From: Rossellomorea aquimaris | Lineage (GTDB): Bacteria; Bacillota; Bacilli; Bacillales; Bacillaceae_B | Length of the DNA stretch: 64,000 nt | Assembly (NCBI RefSeq): GCF_020172085.1 | Contig: NZ_JAIVAT010000003.1 | Location: 1,178,001 to 1,242,000 of the forward strand | Direction: 5' to 3' | Part shown: one piece after another, positions 42,089 through 51,759 of the stretch | How the letters are laid out: every line of letters starts with the position of its first letter | How positions within the stretch are numbered: the stretch's first letter is position 1 | Notes under the pieces: model-generated | What the model was told of the DNA's origin: nothing | The model's input: the letters and a program-made list of their open reading frames with translations, nothing else | The model's database searches: none | Position numbers and translations under genes: made by a program

Positions 42089-43699
42089 ATGGCGTATAGC
42101 AAATCTTGGGAGTCAAACGAAAAGCTGAACAAAACAGAAAAATGGAAGCTTGAAAAAGACGGATTATCGATCTTTGATGATATTCCGTATTATGCCGAAA
42201 ACGGGTTCTCTTCCATCCCTAAAGAAGAGTGGGATAAATTCAAATGGGCAGGACTTTATCTGCAAAGACCTAAGGAAGACGGCTACTTCATGATGAGGGT
42301 CAATGTTCCTTCTGGTATATTAACATACGATCAGGCAAGGGAACTTGCTTCCATTTGTAAAGAATACGGCAGGGATGTCTATGATATCACCACCCGTCAG
42401 GCTATCCAGTTCCACTGGCTGAAGATTGAACAAATCCCGGATATCTTCAAGCGTCTAGAGAAAGTCGGTCTCTCCTCTGCAGGAGCATGTGGGGATATTA
42501 CACGTAACATCGTGGGAAATCCCCTGGCCGGAATCGATCCGGATGAACTTTTTGATACTAGGGCCGTTGTGAAGGAAGTGTATGATTTCTTCCAGCATAA
42601 CGAAGATTTTTCAAATTTACCGAGAAAATATAAAGTCGCGATTTCTGCCAATATCAACAATGCTTCGAATGCAGAGATCAATTGTGTCTCCTTTGTTCCG
42701 GCGAAAAAACAGATAGATGGGAATGAAGAAGCTGGGTTTCATGTGAAAGTCGGTGGTGGATTGTCTGCGAGGCCGTTTCTCGCACAGGAATTGGACGTAT
42801 TCGTACTCCCGCATCAAGTGAAGGATGTGACGGTTGCCCTGACAACCATATTCCGCGATTATGGTTACCGAGAGAAACGCCATTTAGCCCGATTGAAATT
42901 TCTAATGGCCGACTGGGGGCCTGAGAAGTTCAAAGAGAAATTACTGGAGTATGTAGAGCTCCTGCCGGCAGGAATAGATGCTGTAAAAGGCTGGAATGCA
43001 GGGTATTTCTATGGAGTTCACCCTCAGAAACAAAAAGGACTCAATTATGTGGGACTGAATGTTCCGGTTGGCAGGCTGAATTCGGATGAAGTGTATGAGC
43101 TTGCAAGGATTTCCAAAAAATACGGGAACGGCGAACTCAGAAACTGTAATTCTCAGAATCTCATCATTCCGAATATACCAGATGAACATGTGGATGCTTT
43201 GCTTTCGGAGAAGATCTTTGAACGGATTTCAACGAGTCCCCTATCGTTTATTGGATATTCCGTCTCATGCACAGGAATCGAATATTGTAATCTTGCCCTT
43301 GTAGAGACGAAGGAGCGGATGAGACAAATCGCCAACGGGCTTGATCAGGAATTGACGCTGGACGTACCGGTACGGATCCATATGGTCGGATGCCCGAATT
43401 CATGCGGACAACGCCAAATTGCAGACATTGGTCTGCAGGGAATCAAAATGAGGACGAAAGATAAGAAAATGATCGAAGCATTTGAAATCTATGTAGGTGG
43501 AACCCTTCAAGATGGCGGTAAGTTGAATGAAAAGTTGAAAGGAAAAGTGGAAGCCTCCAATCTGGGGGAAGTTGTGAAGCAATTGTTGATTCATTTTAAA
43601 CAAACCAAGCATGAGGGAGAAACGTTCTTTGACTACATCAACCGGGTCGGTACCACTCCTCTTCAGGAATCATTGGATCAACTGCTTCAGGAAGCGTAA
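42089..43699 (+). CDS. Ferredoxin-type nitrite/sulfite reductase (siroheme, [4Fe-4S])
   Basis: A 536-residue cytoplasmic enzyme that reduces sulfite to sulfide with electrons probably from ferredoxin. Tandem NIR_SIR domains are visible, and the cofactor Cys set is C394-x5-C400 (SCTGIEYCNLAL) and C435-x3-C439 (VGCPNSCGQ), which bind the coupled siroheme and [4Fe-4S]. The monomeric NirA/Sir type replaces the NADPH-type CysIJ of B. subtilis. Sulfite rather than nitrite is inferred from the operon. AAGGAG precedes the ATG. Confidence 0.92.
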   Translation: MAYSKSWESNEKLNKTEKWKLEKDGLSIFDDIPYYAENGFSSIPKEEWDKFKWAGLYLQRPKEDGYFMMRVNVPSGILTYDQARELASICKEYGRDVYDITTRQAIQFHWLKIEQIPDIFKRLEKVGLSSAGACGDITRNIVGNPLAGIDPDELFDTRAVVKEVYDFFQHNEDFSNLPRKYKVAISANINNASNAEINCVSFVPAKKQIDGNEEAGFHVKVGGGLSARPFLAQELDVFVLPHQVKDVTVALTTIFRDYGYREKRHLARLKFLMADWGPEKFKEKLLEYVELLPAGIDAVKGWNAGYFYGVHPQKQKGLNYVGLNVPVGRLNSDEVYELARISKKYGNGELRNCNSQNLIIPNIPDEHVDALLSEKIFERISTSPLSFIGYSVSCTGIEYCNLALVETKERMRQIANGLDQELTLDVPVRIHMVGCPNSCGQRQIADIGLQGIKMRTKDKKMIEAFEIYVGGTLQDGGKLNEKLKGKVEASNLGEVVKQLLIHFKQTKHEGETFFDYINRVGTTPLQESLDQLLQEA

Positions 43700-43710
43700 G
43701 GAGGAGAAAG

Positions 43711-43935
43711 ATGAATTTGTATCGATTTGAAGTCACTGCCCGAAATTTTGTCACGATTGTTGTCGTAGCAGCTGAATCGGATGAGAAAGCTTTTGACCTG
43801 GTTGAAATCGAACTAGAGAAGTATTTTTTGAAAAAGCCGGATGTCGTGGATATCTCACTTTATGAAAAAAAGAGAATCCGAGGAAATGGTGCAGGGTTTG
43901 TTCTGCACGAACAAGAAACGATCATCAAATCTTAA
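43711..43935 (+). CDS. DUF3906 family protein
   Basis: A 74-residue protein starting MNLYRFEVTARNFVTIVVVAAESDEKAF, with a probable ferredoxin-like alpha/beta fold and no Cys. It is the small DUF3906 gene that sits after the ferredoxin-type sulfite reductase in many Bacillaceae cys operons. Function unknown; an accessory role with the reductase is inferred only from position. AAGGAGG precedes the ATG. Confidence 0.78.
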   Translation: MNLYRFEVTARNFVTIVVVAAESDEKAFDLVEIELEKYFLKKPDVVDISLYEKKRIRGNGAGFVLHEQETIIKS

Positions 43936-43946
43936 GGAGGAAGACA

Positions 43947-44711
43947 ATGGGTAAGGTATATTTGGTCGGAGCGGGACCCGGAGATCCGGAACTAATCACG
44001 GTAAAAGCGTTGAAATCCATACAAAAAGCAGACGTCATTCTTTATGACCGCTTGGTGAATAAAGAACTTCTCTCCTATGCGAAACAAGGGGCTGACTTGA
44101 TCTACTGCGGCAAACTGCCAAACTATCATACAATGAAGCAGGAAACGATCAATCACTTCCTGGTCCGCTATGCGTCCAGCGGGAAAGTGGTGGTGAGGTT
44201 AAAAGGCGGCGACCCGTTTGTTTTCGGAAGAGGTGGTGAAGAAGCGGAGGCGTGTGCGAAAAAAGGGATTCCTTTTGAAATCGTCCCGGGAATCACTTCA
44301 GGGATAGCAGCAGCAGCCTACGCCGGCATCCCGGTTACTCACAGGGATGCGAGTTCCAGCGTTGCCTTTGTAACAGGCCATAAACAAAACAATCAACTCG
44401 AGGATGAGAAATGGGAAAGCTTATCTAAGGGAATCGATACCCTTGCCATCTATATGGGAGTCAGCAACCTCCCTTATATTAAAGAAAAGCTCATTCAATA
44501 TGGAAAGTCCAAGGATACCCCTGTGGCTCTTATTCATTGGGGAACGACCGAAGTGCAAAAAACCGTCACAGGGACGCTTGATACCATCATTGATAGAGTC
44601 AAAGAAGAAAAAATTGAAAATCCAAGCATGATTATCGTTGGAGAAGTGGTACGGTACCGTGAGAAAATTCAATGGTTCGAACAGAAAATGATCATGAGCG
44701 AGGCATTATAG
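43947..44711 (+). CDS. sumT: Uroporphyrinogen-III C-methyltransferase
   Basis: Methylates uroporphyrinogen III twice with SAM to give precorrin-2, first step to siroheme. A 254-residue tetrapyrrole methylase: VYLVGAGPGDPELITVKA, VILYDRLVNKELL, VVRLKGGDPFVFGRGGEEAEA, VPGITSGIAAAAYAGIPVTHR and VTGHK. AAGGAGG precedes the ATG. The enzyme supplies the sulfite reductase cofactor. Confidence 0.95.
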   Translation: MGKVYLVGAGPGDPELITVKALKSIQKADVILYDRLVNKELLSYAKQGADLIYCGKLPNYHTMKQETINHFLVRYASSGKVVVRLKGGDPFVFGRGGEEAEACAKKGIPFEIVPGITSGIAAAAYAGIPVTHRDASSSVAFVTGHKQNNQLEDEKWESLSKGIDTLAIYMGVSNLPYIKEKLIQYGKSKDTPVALIHWGTTEVQKTVTGTLDTIIDRVKEEKIENPSMIIVGEVVRYREKIQWFEQKMIMSEAL

Positions 44712-45467
44712 ATGAAACATGCGGTATTGTATGTGTGCCACGGCAGTCGTTTGGTGAAAGCCCGTGAAGAGGCCATTACGTTCATCAAGCGATGCCAGGA
44801 ACATGTCGAGGCGGATATCCAGGAAATAAGTTTCCTAGAGCTTGCTTCTCCTTCCATAGAAGAAGGGTTCGGAGCATGCGTAGAAAAAGGAGCGACTCAT
44901 GTAACCGTCGTACCACTTCTCCTACTGACGGCTGTTCATGCAAAAAAGGATATACCTGATGAAATACAAAAATGCAAAGGATTATATCCTGGCATCAGTG
45001 TGATTTACGGAAGTCCTATTGGTGTACACGAGAAAATGGCTGAAAGTGTCATTAAGAAAATAGCAGAAGCTGCACCGCTTCATACCACTACTTCTGCTAT
45101 ATTAATAGGAAGAGGAAGTTCCGATCCTGATGTCAGAAAGGATCTGGATGCTCTTGCTGGGATGGTTCATAGAAGAACACCCTTACGTGAGGTAAGAACG
45201 TGCTATTTAACGGCAGCTTCACCGAGCTTTACAGAGACTCTGGAGTCAGTGAAAAATACAGAGGAAAACGTCGTCTTTATTCCGTATTTATTATTCACCG
45301 GTTTGTTAATGAAGGGAATTGAAAAGGAAATCCGCAGAACGGATAATAATCATATCCACTTGGGTAACTATTTAGGATATGACCCGCTTGTTGAAGAAGC
45401 ATTCCTGGACCGGGTAAATGAATCACTTTGGGCTAAAGGAGAATCTTATGATTCCAGTCATGATTGA
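44712..45467 (+). CDS. sirB: Sirohydrochlorin ferrochelatase SirB (CbiX-like)
   Basis: Inserts Fe2+ into sirohydrochlorin to make siroheme. A 251-residue class II chelatase with two related halves: LYVCHGSRLVKAREEA, with the metal-binding His, and VVPLLLLTAVHAKKDIPDEI, repeated as AILIGRGSSDPD and FIPYLLFTGLLMKGIEKEI. It begins at the sumT stop and overlaps sirC by 20 bases. Confidence 0.92.
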   Translation: MKHAVLYVCHGSRLVKAREEAITFIKRCQEHVEADIQEISFLELASPSIEEGFGACVEKGATHVTVVPLLLLTAVHAKKDIPDEIQKCKGLYPGISVIYGSPIGVHEKMAESVIKKIAEAAPLHTTTSAILIGRGSSDPDVRKDLDALAGMVHRRTPLREVRTCYLTAASPSFTETLESVKNTEENVVFIPYLLFTGLLMKGIEKEIRRTDNNHIHLGNYLGYDPLVEEAFLDRVNESLWAKGESYDSSHD

Positions 45468-45999
45468 TGTGAAAGAAAAACAAGTAACGATTGTTGGCGG
45501 GGGGAAAGTGGCCTATCGTAAGCTTTCTGTATTTTTTGAGCAAGGGGCAAAGATTACAGTTATTAGTCCTGAGGTGGTCGATCCGATCAAAGAATTACAT
45601 GAAGAGAAAAAAATCGTATGGATCAAGCGAAAGGTGTTGGCAGATGATTTAAAAAATGGCTTTATCGTCATCGCTGCAACGAATCAACGATCCGTGAACG
45701 AACAGGTGAAAACGCATTCTGAGGAAAACCAGTTAGTATGCGTAGTGGACGATGGTGATTGTGGAAACATTCAGATGGTCTCCTATAAGCAGAAAGGGAG
45801 ATTAACCATTGCTGTATCAACCGGAGGATCGAGTCCATTCTTAGCAAAGAAACTTACGAATCAACTGTTTCAACCATTTGATGATTCTTATATCGAAAAG
45901 CTTGATCTAATCTCTACAAAGCGAAACGAAATCAAGGCATCAGGCTTATCGGATGAAGAGAAACGAAAGCTGTTGAAAGAACTTTCTGAACGGGTGTAA
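45448..45999 (+). CDS. sirC: Precorrin-2 dehydrogenase SirC
   Basis: NAD-dependent oxidation of precorrin-2 to sirohydrochlorin. A 183-residue protein with the Rossmann motif VTIVGGGKVAYRKLSVFFEQGAKITVISPE, FIVIAATN, CVVDDGDCGNIQM and IAVSTGGSSPFLAKKL. AAAGGAG places the start at ATG 45448 rather than 45418. Its stop codon lies inside the operon terminator stem. Confidence 0.92.
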   Translation: MIPVMIDVKEKQVTIVGGGKVAYRKLSVFFEQGAKITVISPEVVDPIKELHEEKKIVWIKRKVLADDLKNGFIVIAATNQRSVNEQVKTHSEENQLVCVVDDGDCGNIQMVSYKQKGRLTIAVSTGGSSPFLAKKLTNQLFQPFDDSYIEKLDLISTKRNEIKASGLSDEEKRKLLKELSERV

Positions 46000-46024
46000 A
46001 GCACAGATGCTTTACACCCGTTTG
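45991..46024 (+). terminator. Terminator of the cys-sir operon
   Basis: CGGGTGTAAAGC and GCTTTACACCCG are perfectly complementary with a 6-nt loop; the sirC stop codon is in the 5' arm. The T-tail is short (TTTGG). Confidence 0.75.
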
Positions 46025-46078
46025 GTTATATCACGAACAATGTTTGATAGTATGTGAATTAATGTTAGGGTTTGATCC

Positions 46079-46107
46079 TTTACAAATGAAAAAGTTCCCT
46101 ATATACT
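46079..46107 (+). promoter_or_regulatory. Promoter of the xpt-pbuX operon
   Basis: TTTACA (46079-46084), 17 bases, TATACT (46102-46107), about 30 bases before the guanine aptamer. Confidence 0.6.
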
Positions 46108-46135
46108 ATCCATTATCAAATCAATATTCGTTTTC

Positions 46136-46208
46136 GCTCATATAATAGCGGGGATATGGCCCGCGAGTTTCTACCGGATTACCGTAAATGATCCGACTAT
46201 GGGTGAGC
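46136..46208 (+). ncRNA. Guanine riboswitch
   Basis: The purine aptamer is complete: P1 GCTCAT (46136-46141) with GTGAGC (46203-46208), the TATAAT..GATATGGC and GTTTCTACCGG core, and the specificity region CCGACTATGGG. The nucleotide of the GACTAT element that contacts the ligand is C, which selects guanine/hypoxanthine over adenine. A long terminator follows, so purine should stop transcription of xpt-pbuX. Confidence 0.95.
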
Positions 46209-46242
46209 AATGAAGGTTCGTCTATATAGACGCTCTTTTCCT

Positions 46243-46299
46243 AACCCAAAGGTCATTGTCTCACTCTGATGTGAGAACAATGTCCTTTGGGTTTTTTTA
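46243..46299 (+). terminator. Guanine-riboswitch terminator
   Basis: AACCCAAAGG..CATTGTCTCAC pairs with GTGAGAACAATG..CCTTTGGGTT, followed by TTTTTT. Confidence 0.9.
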
Positions 46300-46314
46300 T
46301 CTTTACACAGCTAA

Positions 46315-46916
<602 letters not shown>

Positions 46917-46917
<1 letters not shown>

Positions 46918-48221
46918 TGAAGAATCAGCCTCTTAAACTGGCTTCACTGGGTATTCAGCATGTTCTTGCCATGTATGCCGGAGCGGTCATCGTCCCGCTT
47001 ATCGTAGGGGGAGCACTTGGACTCTCAGGAGAGAAGCTTACTTACCTCGTTTCCATAGATATCTTTATGTGTGGGATTGCTACCCTACTGCAGGTATGGA
47101 AGAATCGTTTCTTGGGAATTGGACTTCCTGTTGTACTAGGTTGTACATTTACGGCAGTGGGACCTATGATTGCGATTGGGGAGCAATATGGGATTTCGGC
47201 TATCTATGGTTCGATTCTCTTATCGGGCTTATTCGTTGTCGTCATCAGTAAGTATTTCGGCAAATTGGTCCGCTTTTTCCCCCCTGTTGTGACGGGTTCA
47301 GTCGTGACCATCATAGGGATTACCCTTATTCCCGTAGCCATGAACAATATGGCTGGTGGACAGGGAAGCGCTGATTTCGGTTCATTGGAAAATTTGTCTT
47401 TAGCGTTTGGTACTTTGTTATTTATATTATTATTATATAAATTCTTTACAGGGTTTGTACGTTCCGTTTCCATTTTACTTGGATTAATGGCAGGTACGGC
47501 CGTGGCATTCGGAATGGGAAAAGTAGATTTCAGTGCAGTTGGAGATGCTTCATGGTTTCATACAGCAAAACCTTTTTATTTCGGGATGCCGACCTTTGAA
47601 ATCCCGGCGATCCTCACCATGATTCTTGTAGCGATGGTCAGCCTGGTGGAGTCAACGGGTGTGTACTTCGCCTTAGCAGATATAAGTGATAAAAAGATAT
47701 CGGAAGAAGATTTGTCTCGAGGGTATCGTGCAGAAGGATTAGCCATTGTACTGGGTGGATTATTTAACGCTTTCCCATATACGGCCTATTCCCAAAACGT
47801 CGGGTTGGTTCAGCTTTCAGGGGTAAAACGGAATAATGTGATTTTCGCAACGGGAGCATTCCTGGTCATTCTCGGTTTAGTACCGAAAATTGGCGCACTT
47901 ACAACCGTAATTCCTGCATCCGTATTGGGTGGTGCGATGGTGGCCATGTTCGGTATGGTGGTTGCATATGGGATCAAGATGCTGAGTCAAGTGAATTTCG
48001 CTTCTCAGGAAAATCTATTGATTATCGCATGTTCTGTTGGAATGGGACTCGGGGTAACGGCTGTGCCGGAACTGTTCGCTCAGATGCCATCAAGCATCCG
48101 CATCTTAACGGATAATGGTATTGTCGCAGGTAGTTTAACGGCGATTGGGTTAAATATCTTTTTTAACGAATTATCTAAACGAAAATTGAATGCTGTGGTG
48201 AGGGAACAAAAAGCGTCATAG
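46917..48221 (+). CDS. pbuX: Xanthine permease PbuX
   Basis: A 434-residue nucleobase:cation symporter-2 family membrane protein with about 12-14 transmembrane helices. QHVLAMYAGAVIVPLIVGGALGL at the start, the VVTGSVVTIIGITLIPVAMNN region and SVVESTG-like text (VSLVESTGVYFALA) plus QNVGLVQLSGVKRN are NCS2 signatures. Co-transcribed with xpt behind the guanine riboswitch. AAGAGGAGG lies in the end of xpt. Confidence 0.95.
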
Positions 48222-48236
48222 TCACTACTTTCTAGA

Positions 48237-48276
48237 ACCGTCATCTCTACTTGATCAAGAGGTGACGGTTTTTTAT
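48237..48276 (+). terminator. Terminator of xpt-pbuX
   Basis: AACCGTCATCTCT and a near-complementary AGGTGACGGTT arm form a stem followed by TTTTTT. Confidence 0.85.
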
Positions 48277-48393
48277 TAAGATTATATTTCTGAATTATCA
48301 GATATCTAAGGAGGGGAAATGTAAAACCGTCACGAACATTATAGGGTAAGGAAAGTATAAGTAAGGATATTTGTAATCATAAGGAGGAGAAAC

Positions 48394-49956
48394 ATGTACG
48401 CAACGACTGGATCTATTTTTGACCAAACGGTAGAAAAATTCCGCAATAAAGAGGCCATTGTAGAAGAAAAGACCGGGAAACGGTTAACATTTGGAGAATG
48501 GCGGGATGAAGTTCATCGTGTGGCCAATGCCCTCTTAGATGCAGGTGTGAAAAAGGGGGACCGGGTTTCTACGTATCTATTTAATACGCTGGAGCTCGCC
48601 AATGTGTATTTCGCATGTGGGAAAATCGGTGCTGTGATCAATCCGATTAATTTTCGATTAAAGGGACAGGAAATCCAATATATATTAAAGGATGCGGAAC
48701 CCAAAGTCGTGATCGTTGAAGAATCCCTAATCAAACCGATTGAGGGGATATCACAAGACTTTCCTCATACCCTTTTTTGGTATGTGGGAGAAGATATTCC
48801 TTCCTTTGCACAAAGTTATCATGAGACAGTGGGATCTTGTTCCCGGTATTTAGAACATATGACGGTAGAAGAGACGGACGTATATGCCATCATGTACACG
48901 AGCGGGACTACAGGCAGACCAAAGGGCGTCGTCCACCGGCATCGGGATATGGCGGAGCAGAGTCTGATTTGTACGTCGGTCATGGGGATTACGCCTAATG
49001 ATATCGGACTTGTAACTGCACCCATGTTCCATTGTGCCGAACTTCATTGCTGTTTCCTTCCACGCGTTCAAGTGGGAGCAAAAAATATCATCGTCCACCA
49101 GTTCCAGCCACATATCGTTCTGGACGTTATACAACGTGAGAAAGTAACGACCCTTTTCGCAGCGCCGACCATGTGGAATATGCTTCTTCAACATGGGGTG
49201 GAGGAATACGATACATCTTCCCTTCGGATTGGACTATACGGGGCAGCTCCCATGGCTCCAGTGCTAGTCAGGACGTTACATGAAAAGATGAAGATCGACC
49301 TCATCCAGGCATATGGTCAGACGGAGATGGGGCCGGCGGTTACGTTCTTGCTTCAGGATGAGCAGTTGACGAAGACGGGTTCTGCAGGACGGGCGGCTTT
49401 TAATCATGAAATAAGGGTGGTAAGACCCAATGAAAACGGACCATCTGAGCCAGAGGATATCTGTAAACCAGGTGAAGTGGGTGAAATCATTGTAAGAGGT
49501 TCATGTACGATGCTTAAGTATTTCAACCGGGTGGAGGCCACAGAAAAAGCGTTGTATAAGGGCTGGTACCACTCCAGTGATTTAGGGTATCTGGACGAAG
49601 AGGGCTATCTCTTTGTTGCTGACAGGGTGGATGATATGGTGATTTCAGGAGGGGAGAATGTGTATCCGAGGGAAGTCGAGGACGCGCTTCATGCCCACGA
49701 AGATGTGCTGGACGTTGCTGTACTCGGGCAACCGGATGAGAGATGGGGAGAGCAGGTCATTGCTGTAGTCGTATCGAATAATGCTTCTCTCACGTCAGAA
49801 CACCTGGATCATTTTTTGAAGAGTGGTGATCTACTGGCAGATTACAAACGGCCACGGGAGTACCGGTTTGTTGAAGAACTCCCTAGAAATGCTAGCGGGA
49901 AAATTCAAAAGTTTCTGCTTAGGGAGAAAGGCGTTCAAAAAGAACAAAGGTTATAG
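48394..49956 (+). CDS. Acyl-CoA synthetase (AMP-binding), stand-alone
   Basis: A 520-residue adenylate-forming ligase. Motifs: MYTSGTTGRPKGVVHRH, QAYGQTEMGPA, GWYHSSDLGYLDEEGYLFVADRVDDMVISGGENVYPREVED and the catalytic Lys in NASGKIQKFLLRE. It is of the fatty-acyl-CoA synthase (FadD-like) group; the substrate is unclear. AAGGAGGAG precedes the ATG. It is monocistronic and not adjacent to the main acyl-CoA cluster, and no copy of the TetR operator was seen before it. Confidence 0.88.
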   Translation: MYATTGSIFDQTVEKFRNKEAIVEEKTGKRLTFGEWRDEVHRVANALLDAGVKKGDRVSTYLFNTLELANVYFACGKIGAVINPINFRLKGQEIQYILKDAEPKVVIVEESLIKPIEGISQDFPHTLFWYVGEDIPSFAQSYHETVGSCSRYLEHMTVEETDVYAIMYTSGTTGRPKGVVHRHRDMAEQSLICTSVMGITPNDIGLVTAPMFHCAELHCCFLPRVQVGAKNIIVHQFQPHIVLDVIQREKVTTLFAAPTMWNMLLQHGVEEYDTSSLRIGLYGAAPMAPVLVRTLHEKMKIDLIQAYGQTEMGPAVTFLLQDEQLTKTGSAGRAAFNHEIRVVRPNENGPSEPEDICKPGEVGEIIVRGSCTMLKYFNRVEATEKALYKGWYHSSDLGYLDEEGYLFVADRVDDMVISGGENVYPREVEDALHAHEDVLDVAVLGQPDERWGEQVIAVVVSNNASLTSEHLDHFLKSGDLLADYKRPREYRFVEELPRNASGKIQKFLLREKGVQKEQRL

Positions 49957-50092
49957 TGTGACGGTATGTTATGTTTACTGATAATGGATACCTTATTATG
50001 GGAGAGTAGTTAAACTGACTGCTTTCATAGGCAGAGTATCCAGAAAAATGACTCTTCTAATGACGGGAATGTAATGGGTTAATGAATAGCCA

Positions 50093-50117
50093 TCGGAATA
50101 TCCGAAGGCTATTTTTT
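50093..50117 (+). terminator. Terminator after the acyl-CoA synthetase
   Basis: ATAGCC.ATCGG and CCGA.AGGCTAT form a stem followed by TTTTTT. It also serves as a barrier for the convergent LysM gene. The rest of 49957-50092 shows nothing. Confidence 0.7.
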
Positions 50118-50174
50118 ATGGTTATTTGCAATGTAGGAGAATGACGAATGGAGCAAGCCTATCACGAAATTCTT

Positions 50175-50963
50175 CTAGTTCGCTGATATCACAGCACCAT
50201 TTTTATGTATAACGGTTACAATACGACCGGAATTATCTTGATAATAAGATGAGGTACCGTATGGGACTTTCAATGTGAATGTTTTCCCATTTTCCTTAAA
50301 TTCAACAGTGAATTTATCAGATGCCCCAATGATTTCAGCTTCCGTCACCTCGGCTTTTCCTGGAATAAATAAGTTTTGACCTATAAGTAACATATCCATT
50401 TTCAAATTATTTGATTTAGCCAAGACTTCTTGCTTTACTCCAAACCGGTGAGCCACACCCCATAAAGTGTCTCCTGGAACTACTGTATATAATTCTCCCA
50501 CATTTGATTTGTTTTGTTCAACAGGAACCAAAAGAGTTTGTCCGATCTTAATTTGATCTGAATTCAGCTCGTTTAATTGTTTTAAATGAGAGATTGAAGT
50601 GTTATATCTTTTGGCTAATGAGTATAGTGTATCTCCTCGTTGGACTGAATATTGGTTTACATCTTGATTTTCTAGATGTGGCACCAGAAGTGTTTGGCCA
50701 GCATAAATTTTATCAGACGTTAATAAGTTTTTTTCTTTGATTTGATCGACTGTAACATCATATTTTTTTGCGAGACTATATAATGTATCATGCTTCTTCA
50801 CTGTATATTCTGCACTGCAAGCCCTTGCAGCTCCATTTGTGAGCAAAAGCGCGGAAAGTGCCCCAATGGTAGTTGCAACGGTTAATTTTTTGTTTCTTTG
50901 TTTGAGGGCTTTCTTCTTTTCTGTAGCAATTCTTTCTCTCCTACTCATTTGAATGGTATCCAA
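50175..50963 (-). CDS. Secreted LysM protein with three LysM repeats
   Basis: A 262-residue cell-wall-associated protein. A basic N-terminus (residues 1-26) and hydrophobic segment (27-45) ending near AARA-CSAEY give an export signal. Three LysM domains follow at about 52-95, 104-147 and 161-202, each with YTVKKGDTLYSLAKKYDV-type text and a TLLVP or LFIPG end. The last 60 residues (DKFTVEFKENGKTFTLKVPYGTSS..) are of unknown type. No hydrolase domain is present, so it may be a peptidoglycan-binding factor. TTG 50963 is preceded by AAAGGAG. Confidence 0.85.
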   Translation of the reverse strand: MDTIQMSRRERIATEKKKALKQRNKKLTVATTIGALSALLLTNGAARACSAEYTVKKHDTLYSLAKKYDVTVDQIKEKNLLTSDKIYAGQTLLVPHLENQDVNQYSVQRGDTLYSLAKRYNTSISHLKQLNELNSDQIKIGQTLLVPVEQNKSNVGELYTVVPGDTLWGVAHRFGVKQEVLAKSNNLKMDMLLIGQNLFIPGKAEVTEAEIIGASDKFTVEFKENGKTFTLKVPYGTSSYYQDNSGRIVTVIHKNGAVISAN

Positions 50964-51036
50964 TTATTCCATCTCCTTTGTCCTAAATACTTTCGAACTA
51001 ACTATATATTAGTCATTGAAGGGAGAGAAGGGTCTA

Positions 51037-51180
51037 ATGTCAGCGTTACCAATACAATCCTTTGTACCCATTGTTTTCCTGTATTTATTAATTGTTAAAT
51101 ATTCAATATATTCACGAAACTGCGAACAATGTCGGATCATGGATATCGGTTCAGATGTCGGGTCATTAGTAGGAGTTTAG
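51037..51180 (+). CDS. Candidate small membrane protein
   Basis: A 47-codon frame starting ATG 51037, preceded by GAGAGAAGG at suitable distance. Residues 5-24 (PIQSFVPIVFLYLLIVKYSI) could form one transmembrane helix. It lies in a 795-base gap (50964-51759) which otherwise shows no gene; no homology is recognised and the base composition is A/T rich, so chance is possible. Confidence 0.25.
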   Translation: MSALPIQSFVPIVFLYLLIVKYSIYSRNCEQCRIMDIGSDVGSLVGV

Positions 51181-51759
51181 GGTTGGTTTGCACTCTTTGA
51201 ACATAAAGACACATAAGTTTGATGATCAAAAATCAAAACAATGTATTCACATTGGTAGAAGTTGATTGATATAAACCACACTGTATATAAGTCGTGTTCA
51301 TTACCTGTTTTGCTTGCAAGAAAGCAATGTACATAAAGGATCAATGGTATTGTTCATCTCAAGAACATGATCATTCTTCCGCTTCGTTTCTAAACGTCGG
51401 AATACCTTAACAATCGTTAATAGTGCTTTTAACTCAGTAAAAAGGATGGATTTAAAATATTTTATAAAGTGATAAGATATTTTGGGATTTGTAGAAAAAT
51501 GTAGAATTTTGTCTAATATTATCCAATGAATAATATTCTACTCTTCACTCATCTCAAAAATCTTCTAAATCTGGATTCATATTTTGAAGATAAACATGCA
51601 CTTTTTGGAAGAAATCTTTGCTAATAAATAGAGGTGATCGATTCAAAACATACCAGTTTTTCTATGAAGGGGGGCACACCAGTATGTGTATACAAAAAGA
51701 TTAAGGAACGTATGTATGAACGATAATTTGAAATAACAAGAAGTTAAGGTTGTGAGTAA

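Noticed and set aside
51488..51515. Three TGTAGAA/TGTCTAA-like repeats resembling Spo0A boxes
   Set aside because: Sequence departs from the TGTCGAA core and lies about 250 bases before the PBP gene in A/T-rich DNA; not specific enough.
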